Origin: Rhodopirellula bahusiensis
Lineage (GTDB): Bacteria > Planctomycetota > Planctomycetia > Pirellulales > Pirellulaceae
Length of the DNA: 64,000 bases
NCBI RefSeq assembly: GCF_002727185.1
Contig: NZ_NIZW01000007.1
Coordinates: forward strand, 62,001 to 126,000
Direction: 5' to 3'
This document shows positions 9,462 through 17,483 of the stretch, in pieces; position 1 is the first letter of the stretch, and each line of letters starts with the position of its first letter. The position numbers were made by a program, and so were the translations under genes. The notes under the pieces are model-generated. The model saw only the letters and a list, made by a program, of their open reading frames with translations. It had not been told where the DNA came from and did not search any database.

Positions 9462-9719
9462 TGTTTGGTCTCCAGAGTCGGAATGGGTGCCAAAATCTTG
9501 CTGAAACACCACCATTGTAATGGGCCGGCACCTCTTTCGGCCGCCAAATCCCCGGAACGACGCCCCCACCACAGGTTCTGACGCCGGCGAATTGCCCAAA
9601 ATCTTGGCTTTTGAGGAATGTCAAACAGCGGAGACGACCGCGTGAAAAGACGGCCAGTCGTGCGGCTCGATGAGTTTTTGGGCCACTACAATGCGTGCAA
9701 ATACTCTCTCCGCCCAGCC

Positions 9720-10868
9720 ATGATTTTGCCAATGCCCACCCACTCGCTCGAGATCGCCGGACTCACGCTCGACCGAGGCTCCAAGAGAGTGGTGGACTCT
9801 TTCGATCTGTCGCTCGCTCCCGGAGAATACTGCGTCGTCCTGGGACCCAGTGGCTGCGGAAAAAGCACGCTGTTGCATGGCATCGCGGGTCTGATTTCGG
9901 TTGCACGCGGATCGATCACGATTGACGGCACCGATGTGACTCATGAGGCGGCTCGCAAGCGAAACGTTGGCTTGCTGTTCCAGCACGACACGATGTACCC
10001 GCACCTGACCGTCCAGCAAACACTCCAGATCGCGGCTCAAGCCAATCCAACACGAAACCTGTCTGCGACTCAACTGGACCAACAAATCCGAGTCATTTCG
10101 GAGACCATGAACCTGGACCCGGGGTGGCTGCCCCGGCGCCCAGATACGCTCAGCGGCGGACAACGTCGGCGAGTTGCCCTCGCCAAGACACTGATTCGCA
10201 ATCCTTCCGTCTGCTTGCTCGACGAACCGATGGCCGCGATCGATCGCTTGGCTTCGGAGCGATTGATGGAGCGGTTGGCGGACGTTTCCAACCAGGCCGA
10301 ATCAACCACGTTTGTTCACGTCACCCACGACGGGGAAGAGGCCATGCGTTTGGCCGACAAGATCGTCGTGATGTCGGAGGGACAAATCTTGCAGGTTGGG
10401 TCTCCGGGAGAAATCTATCGGTCACCCAACTCGTCGGAGGTGGCACTCGCACTCGGGTCGCCCTCGTGCAACTTGCTGTCGCTGAGAGAGGTGATTCGGG
10501 CGTGCCCGCAAATAGGCGAAGTGATTGAACTGCCGGACGGTCAATCGCTCAATGAACTCGTTCTGTTGCTACGTCCCGAGACGATTCAACTGCTCGAACC
10601 CGCTTCCGACCAGAACAACGCGTCCACTGCGACCGAATCGGGCGAGTGGCAGTTCCCGGCAATCGTCTTGGAACGGCGCAATCTCGGTGGCCGCACGCTC
10701 CTCCGCCTGCAACCCATCAGCAACGAAAACGCTCCACCGCTCTCGGTCACCATCGCTGAAAGCTGGATCCCGGCAAAGACGGGAACTCGGTGGATTTTCC
10801 AAACCCCGATCTCAAAACTTCGAGTCGTCGCCGGGTCGCCTCAACACACCAATTCCCCGGCAATTTGA
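9720..10868 (+). CDS. ABC transporter ATP-binding protein, MalK/UgpC-like
   Basis: This is a nucleotide-binding subunit that would energise an importer. In order: Walker A GPSGCGKST, Q-loop region LLFQHDTMYPHLT, signature LSGGQRRRVALAKTL, Walker B VCLLDEPMAAI, switch VTHD. A C-terminal extension of ~120 residues resembles the TOBE domain of carbohydrate/phosphate-type importers, which fits the 382-aa length. The start at 9720 or 9732 is favoured because the N-terminal part of the longer frame has no family similarity; there is no clear Shine-Dalgarno. No permease or binding protein is adjacent, so the substrate cannot be inferred. Confidence 0.85.
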   Translation: MILPMPTHSLEIAGLTLDRGSKRVVDSFDLSLAPGEYCVVLGPSGCGKSTLLHGIAGLISVARGSITIDGTDVTHEAARKRNVGLLFQHDTMYPHLTVQQTLQIAAQANPTRNLSATQLDQQIRVISETMNLDPGWLPRRPDTLSGGQRRRVALAKTLIRNPSVCLLDEPMAAIDRLASERLMERLADVSNQAESTTFVHVTHDGEEAMRLADKIVVMSEGQILQVGSPGEIYRSPNSSEVALALGSPSCNLLSLREVIRACPQIGEVIELPDGQSLNELVLLLRPETIQLLEPASDQNNASTATESGEWQFPAIVLERRNLGGRTLLRLQPISNENAPPLSVTIAESWIPAKTGTRWIFQTPISKLRVVAGSPQHTNSPAI

Positions 10869-10943
10869 ATCATCACTTTCCTGCCCAACGCTCAGCACAT
10901 TCAAGACCTGTGGCGGGACAGATTCGTAGGTTACGATGTCTCG

Positions 10944-11642
10944 ATGAAATCGAAACGCACCAACAATCGACGCGGCAAGCCCAAGCAACGAAACCTCAAG
11001 GGTGGGACCGATGACGGCAAGCCAACCAAGCTGAGAATCATCGGCGGTGACATGCGTGGCCGGCCGGTGACCTACCACGGCGAGGAATTCACTCGGCCGA
11101 TGCGCGACAGCGTTCGCGAAAATCTGTTCAACATTTTGGGCCGAGCCTGTCGCGGCACGATCGCATTTGACCTGTTCGCCGGCACCGGTGTGCTGGGCCT
11201 GGAATCGATCAGCCGCGGTTCCACCTGCGCTGTCCTGGTCGAACCGATGCGAAAGGCGATCGCCCAAATTCGAGACACGACCGAGCGGCTCGGCATTGAA
11301 GACAAAGTCCGCTTGGTGACGGGCGACGCATTCGCGTTGGCCGATCAATTGCTGAAGCCATCCAGTCCGGAAGACGACACCGCTTGGATCGTCTTCCTCA
11401 GTCCGCCGTATCGCATGTGGACCGACCCGGAGTACTATCCCAAGCTGAAGTCGATCATCGTCCGAGTCCAGCAATACGCTCCTCCCGGCAGCGTCCTGGT
11501 CGTCGAGACCGACAACACGTTTGACCTGGAACAACTGCCGCCTGGCGACTGGGACATCCGAACCTACGGCATCACTCACCTAGCGTTCTTGGAACCCGGC
11601 AACGTGTGCGGCTTGGTCACTCCTTTTCCAGTTCCTGAATGA
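10944..11642 (+). CDS. rsmD: 16S rRNA (guanine966-N2)-methyltransferase RsmD-like
   Basis: RsmD methylates G966 of 16S rRNA. Family blocks are present: LRIIGGDMRGRPV, TRPMRDSVRENLFNIL, and the SAM-binding DLFAGTGVLGLESISRG. The catalytic block, normally DPP(Y/F), reads VFLSPPY, with Ser for Asp. A basic N-terminal tail of ~28 residues precedes the fold. The 3' end overlaps the convergent esterase gene by 26 bp. It could be a paralogous RNA or protein methylase, but overall the RsmD family fits best. Confidence 0.82.
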   Translation: MKSKRTNNRRGKPKQRNLKGGTDDGKPTKLRIIGGDMRGRPVTYHGEEFTRPMRDSVRENLFNILGRACRGTIAFDLFAGTGVLGLESISRGSTCAVLVEPMRKAIAQIRDTTERLGIEDKVRLVTGDAFALADQLLKPSSPEDDTAWIVFLSPPYRMWTDPEYYPKLKSIIVRVQQYAPPGSVLVVETDNTFDLEQLPPGDWDIRTYGITHLAFLEPGNVCGLVTPFPVPE

Positions 11643-12459
11643 ACCGCCGCAGCAAAGGATGGGAAGGATCTGCCATCTGACCGTGGTTGTATCCGTCGAG
11701 TTCCATCAACTTGGTATGAGGGTGACCGACGACTTGCATCATCCGCCAAAGGTAAGCGTTCTCCTCATAACGACCAAGCATTTCGAGTTCGCGATCGCCA
11801 GTGATCAATAGCAACGGCGGAGCATCCTTGCGAACATGGAACAGCGGCGCCATGTCATCGATGATCGGCTGACGCTCGCCGACACCGTTCTCCTTGCGAA
11901 CCGTGAAGTGCGTGATCGTGTGACCGCTATAAGGGATCAAACCTGCAATCTGATTCGCATCGATGTCATGCTCAGCGAGCCAACGTTGGTCCAATCCGAC
12001 CATGCTGGTTAGGTACCCGCCGGCCGAATGACCACTGACGTAGATGCGTTTGGGATCGCCACCGTATTGCTCGATGTTCTTGAAAACCCAAGCCACCGCG
12101 GCCGCGGCATCTTCCACGTACGCCGGTGATTTAACTTTGGGATGCAAGCGGTAATTCACCGCTGCAACGGCAATTCCTTGATCAAGCAAACCTTCGGGAA
12201 AAGATTTGCTTCCACCGGTCAGTCCGCCGCCGTGGAACCAAACCACGGTCGAGAATCCCTTTTCATCGGTTGGATGAATCAGATCGAGACGGCAACGCTC
12301 TTTCTCGTAGTCCGTCAGATCGTCCCCGGACCGATAGAGCAAGTCTTTGAACGTTTGAGTTGCGTGTTTAGACGCGGTCGAATCTTGTGCGGTGACCGAA
12401 CCAACACAAACGAAAAGAATCGCAACGAGTGCGATTCGCGAGTCAACAATTCTGTGCAC
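11617..12459 (-). CDS. exported alpha/beta-hydrolase esterase
   Basis: The 280-aa protein starts with GTG at 12459 and a signal peptide (IALVAILFVCVGSVTAQ). The hormone-sensitive-lipase/BD-FAE features are WFHGGG (oxyanion hole), GHSAGG (nucleophile Ser), TGDREL (acid) and GYNHGQM (His). Such enzymes deacylate small esters or decorated polysaccharides. The only ATG just upstream is out of frame and runs into a stop. Downstream it overlaps rsmD on the other strand. The physiological substrate is unknown. Confidence 0.85.
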   Translation of the reverse strand: MHRIVDSRIALVAILFVCVGSVTAQDSTASKHATQTFKDLLYRSGDDLTDYEKERCRLDLIHPTDEKGFSTVVWFHGGGLTGGSKSFPEGLLDQGIAVAAVNYRLHPKVKSPAYVEDAAAAVAWVFKNIEQYGGDPKRIYVSGHSAGGYLTSMVGLDQRWLAEHDIDANQIAGLIPYSGHTITHFTVRKENGVGERQPIIDDMAPLFHVRKDAPPLLLITGDRELEMLGRYEENAYLWRMMQVVGHPHTKLMELDGYNHGQMADPSHPLLRRFIQELEKE

Positions 12460-12515
12460 TTCAAAACCTCATGCAGCGGGACGATGGAACCGCTGCATGA
12501 TAGTCGATCGAAGAT

Positions 12516-13508
12516 TCACGAACGTGTGAAGTTGAGTCCACCGTTGGTGCCACCGCCAACTCGAAAGACAAAGCCACCGTTCTGGCTGGCCGTCCAAGTG
12601 CCTTCCATCTTTTGAAGATCTTGCGAACGGACCAAAGTCAGGCTGCCGCCATCCAAACGATACTGGCCGGCGAACTGGCTGGTCTTTCCCGACTTGGAAG
12701 CAACCCAAACAAACGAGCCATCGGAATTCAACTCCAGCGACACTGATTGCTCACCGGGCAAGGAAACGTTCCACGATCCCACGTGAGGTTGGGCAGGCGA
12801 GCTGACACTGGAAGCTGGCGTGGCCGATCCAAACGTTGGGATTTGCGAGGAAGCCGCTTCTGGTTGAGTTGCTGGTGAGGCGGCTGGTGCAGGTGTCGCG
12901 GTTTGAGTCGGTGCGGTCGCTTGGGTTGGCTTCGCAGCACGTTGATTGATCGAGGCCAACATAGCGAGAGCCGATGCTTCCGCCGATGCAGCGGGCTGAG
13001 TCGCGGGAGCAGCCTGGGTCGCTTGCTGCGTTTGAGCTTGTTGCTGAACCGGTGCTTGTTGCTGCGCGGGTACTTGTTGCTGAACCGGTGCCTGACGCGC
13101 TGGTGCAGCTTGCGAGCCTTGAACCTGCTGGGCGGCGAAGTTGTTCGGGGCAGGTTGCTGACTCAGCGATTGCTGGCCGACCTGTTGCTGCGGAGCGAAC
13201 TGTTGCCCCGAAACAGGCTGGCGGGATACGGGCTGACCTGCGAACGACTGCGAAGCGACCGGCGAAGGCTGAACGCTGATCGGAGCGTTGTGATAGACCG
13301 GAGCCTGACGATAGGTGGGCTGGATCGACGAGTAGTGAGGTGTCGATGATGGGTAGCGATTGGTCGTGCGAGACGAGTGGATCTGCGACACGATTCGCGA
13401 AACTCCGCTGCGACGGGCTCCGCCACAGGCTTGGGCTTCGACGGCTGTTCCAGCAACGGTGCTGATCACGGAAGCGGCCAAGATCCATTTTTTAGCTTGA
13501 ATTTTCAT
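12516..13508 (-). CDS. exported Gln/Pro/Ala-rich protein with C-terminal beta domain
   Basis: The 330-aa protein has a signal peptide (KKWILAASVISTVAGTAVEA, cleaved near AQA). A long low-complexity region from about residue 60 to 225 is made of Gln, Pro, Ala, Val and Thr with repeated QQAPVQQQ-like units. The last ~90 residues form a compact, probably beta-rich domain beginning HVGSWNVSLPGEQ, with GQYRLDGGSLTL inside. The same pattern (VGQW, SGKYSLKDGKFSL) ends the protein encoded at 14945-15874. The linker suggests an envelope-spanning or wall-attached protein. Function unknown. Confidence 0.75.
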   Translation of the reverse strand: MKIQAKKWILAASVISTVAGTAVEAQACGGARRSGVSRIVSQIHSSRTTNRYPSSTPHYSSIQPTYRQAPVYHNAPISVQPSPVASQSFAGQPVSRQPVSGQQFAPQQQVGQQSLSQQPAPNNFAAQQVQGSQAAPARQAPVQQQVPAQQQAPVQQQAQTQQATQAAPATQPAASAEASALAMLASINQRAAKPTQATAPTQTATPAPAASPATQPEAASSQIPTFGSATPASSVSSPAQPHVGSWNVSLPGEQSVSLELNSDGSFVWVASKSGKTSQFAGQYRLDGGSLTLVRSQDLQKMEGTWTASQNGGFVFRVGGGTNGGLNFTRS

Positions 13509-13635
13509 CGTTCTGTCTCCGGTCTTTGGAAAGTTTGAATTCGCGTCGCGGCGATGTCTTCGCCTTACAAACTGCCAAGCGGCAGACTTCTGAATGCGTT
13601 ACAGAGAAACTTCGATTTTCTTGAATGCCCAAAAT

Positions 13636-14862
13636 TCACTTGGCCAACCACGACGCCAGGGTCTGGGTCGACGACTCGGTTTTGGTTTCTTCGGGCGTCT
13701 TGGATTTCAGTTGTTTGCTCATCGCTCCCGCAATTCGGGCGACATAGTCGATCGAGGCCGCCACGGCTTCATCAGGTGCGGTCGCATCCAATTTCGCGAC
13801 GTACAGGATCAAAAACTCGCCCGCCCCGTTTTTTTCCACGACCCAGCCACCAATTTTCGTGGCAGAGTTTTGACGCATCAGCCGCATCATCAGCTCGGCC
13901 GAGGGCTCGTCACTGCTGACCGAAACCAACGACCAAACCTTTCGCACGTCCGCACGCTGGAAGTACTCAGTGTCCTTCGCAACAAAGACGGACTGCGTCG
14001 TCCCCGAAGAAAGCTTTTGCTTGACCTCGTAGTGACCGGTCGAATGCAATTCGAAATCCACCTCCGCGTTCTTCAGAACCACCTTGGTGCCCAAAGGAGC
14101 AGCTTTCCAAGGGCTTTTGACGAACGCTTCGATCTCCTGAACGTCCACGCAGTAGCTGACTAGGTTCTGCGAGGGCGAGAACGACTGGGCAATCGCGATC
14201 AATTCGCCAGCTTGGTTGACGACGGGACCGCCGCTGTCGCCCGGTTTGATTGGCGTCTGAGTTTCGACAACGCGAAAATCGTGCTCGCCGTGATCTGATT
14301 TGAATTTCTTCTGATAAATCGAACGGACCGTGCCGCTGGTGTAGACCCACAGGACGTCGGAACCGCCGGGATTGCCGATCAAATCGACTGATTCGCCGGT
14401 CGTGACGCTCGTCTCCGCCATCGCGATCGCTTCGGCTCGCTCAGGCACTTCCGCCAACTCAATCAGGGCCAAATCAAGCTTGCGATCGACGGCAACGATC
14501 CGGCCGGGCTGAGCCAATTTCAGCACCGAATCCAGGTATTGCTTGCGTTTGACCATCGTTTCGCCGTTCTTTTTCTCGGGAAAGAACACCACGGCGGTGC
14601 GACTGTCACCGACCACGTGAGCGTTGGTCAGAACCAGCTTTTTGTCCGCATCGATGAAGACGCCTGTCCCGGTGGAGGTTTGGTCTTCCCCGTTCGCCGT
14701 GATGATCCACACGGTCGATGGAAGGACTTTTTTGTAGGTTTCCCCGCCCGCCATGGCGTTGGTCGTTTGAAGCGAGATGACCAGCATGACAGCCGGGCAG
14801 AGCACCGACATCCAACGGTGAAAAGCAATTCGAAGCATTCGAGTCAGGCGGCAGCGAAACAT
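13636..14862 (-). CDS. exported trypsin-like serine protease (S1 family)
   Basis: The catalytic triad is visible as TNAHVV (His), DLALIE (Asp) and KPGDSGGPVV (Ser) in a DegP-like chymotrypsin fold, but there is no PDZ domain. A signal peptide lies near the N-terminus (CPAVMLVISLQTTNAMAGG); ATG at 14862 or the internal ATG nine codons later may be used. The ~170 residues after the protease domain carry no motif I recognise. The flanking genes encode exported proteins with a shared C-terminal domain, so the protease may process or partner them. Confidence 0.85.
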   Translation of the reverse strand: MFRCRLTRMLRIAFHRWMSVLCPAVMLVISLQTTNAMAGGETYKKVLPSTVWIITANGEDQTSTGTGVFIDADKKLVLTNAHVVGDSRTAVVFFPEKKNGETMVKRKQYLDSVLKLAQPGRIVAVDRKLDLALIELAEVPERAEAIAMAETSVTTGESVDLIGNPGGSDVLWVYTSGTVRSIYQKKFKSDHGEHDFRVVETQTPIKPGDSGGPVVNQAGELIAIAQSFSPSQNLVSYCVDVQEIEAFVKSPWKAAPLGTKVVLKNAEVDFELHSTGHYEVKQKLSSGTTQSVFVAKDTEYFQRADVRKVWSLVSVSSDEPSAELMMRLMRQNSATKIGGWVVEKNGAGEFLILYVAKLDATAPDEAVAASIDYVARIAGAMSKQLKSKTPEETKTESSTQTLASWLAK

Positions 14863-14944
14863 TGGATCACCTCATCAGATCAGGTGTGGTGCGGTAAAGG
14901 GAACAAAAGACCAAGCGTGATCTCTCGGCTGGTGTTACCGAAAA

Positions 14945-15874
14945 TCACTTCTGACGCTTGAAATTCACTTTCACGGTGCCGATTTCCAGCTCGAACTGGT
15001 CGGCGTCGCTCCACGTCAGCGGAAAAACCAACGGATCTCCCGAGTCCGCTTTCAGAGAAAACTTGCCGTCCTTCAGCGAGTACTTGCCGGACGACACCGT
15101 CGATTTGGAATCCTTGACGTGAACCAATTGGAACGTCCCCGATCCCTCCGAAGCCGCTTTCAGATCGATCGCGTAGGCTTCACCAGACACGGGAGTCGCC
15201 AGCCATTGACCGACCAGCGAGGACTCAACGACTGCCGCTTTCGCCGTGTTTTCCGCTGGTTTGGCTCGAAACTGCGACCAAGCTGCTGAGTTTTCCACAG
15301 CGAATTGGCTGAGTGATTGCAGTTTTGACCGCAACGATTCCGTGGTCAGCCCCACCGCCGACATCGTCGAACGCAGCACCAACTGCCCCTGCTTTCCAGC
15401 CTCCGCCGATTCGCGATTGATCCCAAAGAAAGTCGCCTGGGTCGCTTGCCCGGCTTCCATCAGCGACAGCCAAATCGCTCGCTCATTCTCAAGGGAAGCT
15501 TCGCCAAGCGTCACGAGTGCCATTTCAAAAACCACCTTTGGCGAATCGCCTTGGATGGTCATGCGAGTCGAGAAACTCCATTTGTCCGATTGGCTGACCA
15601 ACCGAATCGCACCGAATTCGCGAACGGCTTCTTCATCGATCTCTTTCGCCAGCGGAAAGAGTTGGTCCAGGTCTTTGACCGAGTCCACTTTCGCAGCTCC
15701 GGCCTGAATCGTGATGGCGGCCTGGTTGGCTTCGCTGGACGACTTAGAAGAAGCCGTCGTGAAAACGGAATCGATCGCGACTTTCGAGAACAGTTCGTCT
15801 TCCGCCAAACCGCGAGCGGCGGGCAGAACAACGCACAACAGGGCCAGGCAAAGACTTCGGTGAGTGAGACGCAT
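14945..15874 (-). CDS. exported protein of unknown function with C-terminal beta domain
   Basis: The 309-aa protein has a signal peptide (SLCLALLCVVLPAARGLA). Residues ~60-190 form an alpha/beta region (LDQLFPLAKEIDEEAV to LRSKLQSLSQFAVE) that vaguely resembles YbjN/secretion-chaperone folds; this is only an impression. The last ~85 residues start at LVGQWLATPVSGE and share the VGxW ... SGKYSLKDGKFSLK ... pattern with the protein at 12516-13508. It is the first gene of three minus-strand genes encoding exported proteins. Function unknown. Confidence 0.72.
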   Translation of the reverse strand: MRLTHRSLCLALLCVVLPAARGLAEDELFSKVAIDSVFTTASSKSSSEANQAAITIQAGAAKVDSVKDLDQLFPLAKEIDEEAVREFGAIRLVSQSDKWSFSTRMTIQGDSPKVVFEMALVTLGEASLENERAIWLSLMEAGQATQATFFGINRESAEAGKQGQLVLRSTMSAVGLTTESLRSKLQSLSQFAVENSAAWSQFRAKPAENTAKAAVVESSLVGQWLATPVSGEAYAIDLKAASEGSGTFQLVHVKDSKSTVSSGKYSLKDGKFSLKADSGDPLVFPLTWSDADQFELEIGTVKVNFKRQK

Positions 15875-16120
15875 GGGTTCGCTCGTTTGTCAGAGGAAAG
15901 AAGGATCACGCACGCGTGTGGGCGATGCTTTCCAAGCGAAACCTCGGGTTCATTGTTACAGGTTCGATGTTTCAAAAACAAATTCGTTTTTTCCAGTAAC
16001 AACTTTGGGCCTCCTCCGCTTAGCCGTTCAGTCACAAGACGAACGACAGCGAAACGACGCGGCAAACTCGCTGGCGACTTTCTTACAACGCCGCAAAACA
16101 AACTTCCTGGAGACTGAACG

Positions 16121-16552
16121 ATGTCCAAACGAACTCTGATCACCGCTGCCATGGCCATGACCTTCTGCTTGGTTGGCACCGCCGTGAAAGCCGACGACAA
16201 CCTGCTCGCTCGATTGGCTGCCGCCGAAAGTAACAACACCGCCGACATCGAGAACATCGACGAAGCTTCGGCCGAAGACATGGAACTCGGACTGGCCGAT
16301 GTCGAATCACTGCTCAACGACGGCGAAGACGAAGTCGATTCAGAAGAGGCAGTCGCAGCTTGCTACCGTCGCTTCCGTGGCAGCTACGGGTACCGCAGCT
16401 ATGGCCATCGCAGCTACGGCTACTCCCACTACAACTCGTACTACAGCCCCTACAGCTACTCGTCTTATCACTACACACCAGTCGTGCACTACAAGCCTGT
16501 CGTGCACCACTACTACACCCCCGTCTACACAAGCTACTGGGGATGCTGGTGA
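16121..16552 (+). CDS. small exported Tyr/Ser/His-rich protein
   Basis: The 143-aa protein starts at an ATG preceded by GGAG and has a clear signal peptide (TAAMAMTFCLVGTAVKAD). Residues ~25-80 are acidic (Asp/Glu/Asn rich). The C-terminal ~60 residues are dominated by Tyr, Ser, Gly and His in imperfect repeats such as SYGYRSYGHRSYGY, with VVHYKPVVHHYYTPV following and a final GCW. The acidic pro-region plus Tyr-rich tail suggests a structural or cross-linked surface protein, but I do not recognise the family. It is followed by a good terminator. Confidence 0.75.
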   Translation: MSKRTLITAAMAMTFCLVGTAVKADDNLLARLAAAESNNTADIENIDEASAEDMELGLADVESLLNDGEDEVDSEEAVAACYRRFRGSYGYRSYGHRSYGYSHYNSYYSPYSYSSYHYTPVVHYKPVVHHYYTPVYTSYWGCW

Positions 16553-16637
16553 GCCGCAGCAGTACGATTCACAGCACGGTGATTCACTTCACCGAGTGAT
16601 CGCACCAAAGCAACGCATCACCCACATCGCACGGCAT

Positions 16638-16674
16638 GCCCGGTACATCCCACCAGTGGATTGCCGGGCTTTTT
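16638..16674 (+). terminator. intrinsic terminator after the Tyr-rich protein gene
   Basis: GCCCGG (16638-16643) and CCGGGC (16664-16669) pair and are followed by five T. The 20-nt loop is long but contains a further CCACCAGTGG pairing that compacts it. Confidence 0.75.
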
Positions 16675-16710
16675 CATGAATCAACCACCACATCGACAAG
16701 GTTCAATCCC

Positions 16711-17424
16711 ATGTATCGCACATCTTTTTCCGTGAAGGCACTCAACACGGCCATCCTGTTCATCGCCTTCGTGACCATCGGCATCGTCGCATGCCAAGGC
16801 CAGGGCTTCATCGTTCCTCCTGATGACATCGGCGACTTGGAAATTGTCGAAGTCAAACAACTCCCCGTCGTCGATCAATCCTGTGGTCCACGCTTCGGGA
16901 TCGTGATCGCCAACAAAAGCAATCGCTGCGTCAAAGACTTCCACGTCACTGCGATTGGTTCGCTGGGACAAGCGTTGCCGCATTCGCCTCGCACCACCGT
17001 GGTCGCTGGACAAATCCCCGCCAACGGAGCCCTGCAAGTCGAAGTCTCCTTGCCGATTGAGACGCTCGCGATGGGCAACCGCGGTGGGCTGATCATTGGC
17101 CTGCAACACTTGACCGTGATCATCGACAGTTGGGACGAGTACTTCGAATGCAACGAGTTCAACAATCGCAAATGCTTCTCGATGGATTCCTTGCCAATCG
17201 AAACCGTCGAGGCGGTGACGGTCGAAACAGTCACGGAAGTCGCTCCTGCAACTTCATCTCAGCAAACCACCGTGCAGTCCAACACGGCACCTCCAGCCAA
17301 CATTGCTCCGCAGACCAGCGGCATCAATCAACCGGCTCCCGCCGCGGCCGCGGTTTCACCTCAAGATCCGCTGCGTTCAGCAATCGCACAAATCACACCG
17401 AACGGCAACAACCCTTCGCAGTGA
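16711..17424 (+). CDS. probable lipoprotein with CARDB-like domain
   Basis: The ATG at 16711 opens a hydrophobic segment ending in IVAC, which fits a lipobox, so the mature protein may be lipid-anchored at Cys. Residues ~55-150 look like a CARDB/Ig-like adhesion fold: FGIVIANKSNRCVKDFHV, then VEVSLPIET and IIDSWDEYFECNEFNN with the typical late Asn/Glu block. The last ~75 residues are Pro/Ala/Gln/Thr rich. CARDB proteins are usually extracellular. The 3' end runs into a hairpin shared with the convergent kinase gene. Confidence 0.75.
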   Translation: MYRTSFSVKALNTAILFIAFVTIGIVACQGQGFIVPPDDIGDLEIVEVKQLPVVDQSCGPRFGIVIANKSNRCVKDFHVTAIGSLGQALPHSPRTTVVAGQIPANGALQVEVSLPIETLAMGNRGGLIIGLQHLTVIIDSWDEYFECNEFNNRKCFSMDSLPIETVEAVTVETVTEVAPATSSQQTTVQSNTAPPANIAPQTSGINQPAPAAAAVSPQDPLRSAIAQITPNGNNPSQ

Positions 17425-17450
17425 TTTGCTTCGACAAGTCTCCCTCCAAC

Positions 17451-17483
17451 CAACGGCCAGGCCTCAACGCGGCGTGGCCGTTG
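17451..17483. terminator. bidirectional hairpin between convergent genes
   Basis: CAACGGCCA (17451-17459) and TGGCCGTTG (17475-17483) pair perfectly around a 15-nt loop. TTTCGTT follows on the plus strand. The kinase stop codon (17464-17466) is inside the loop. Confidence 0.7.
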
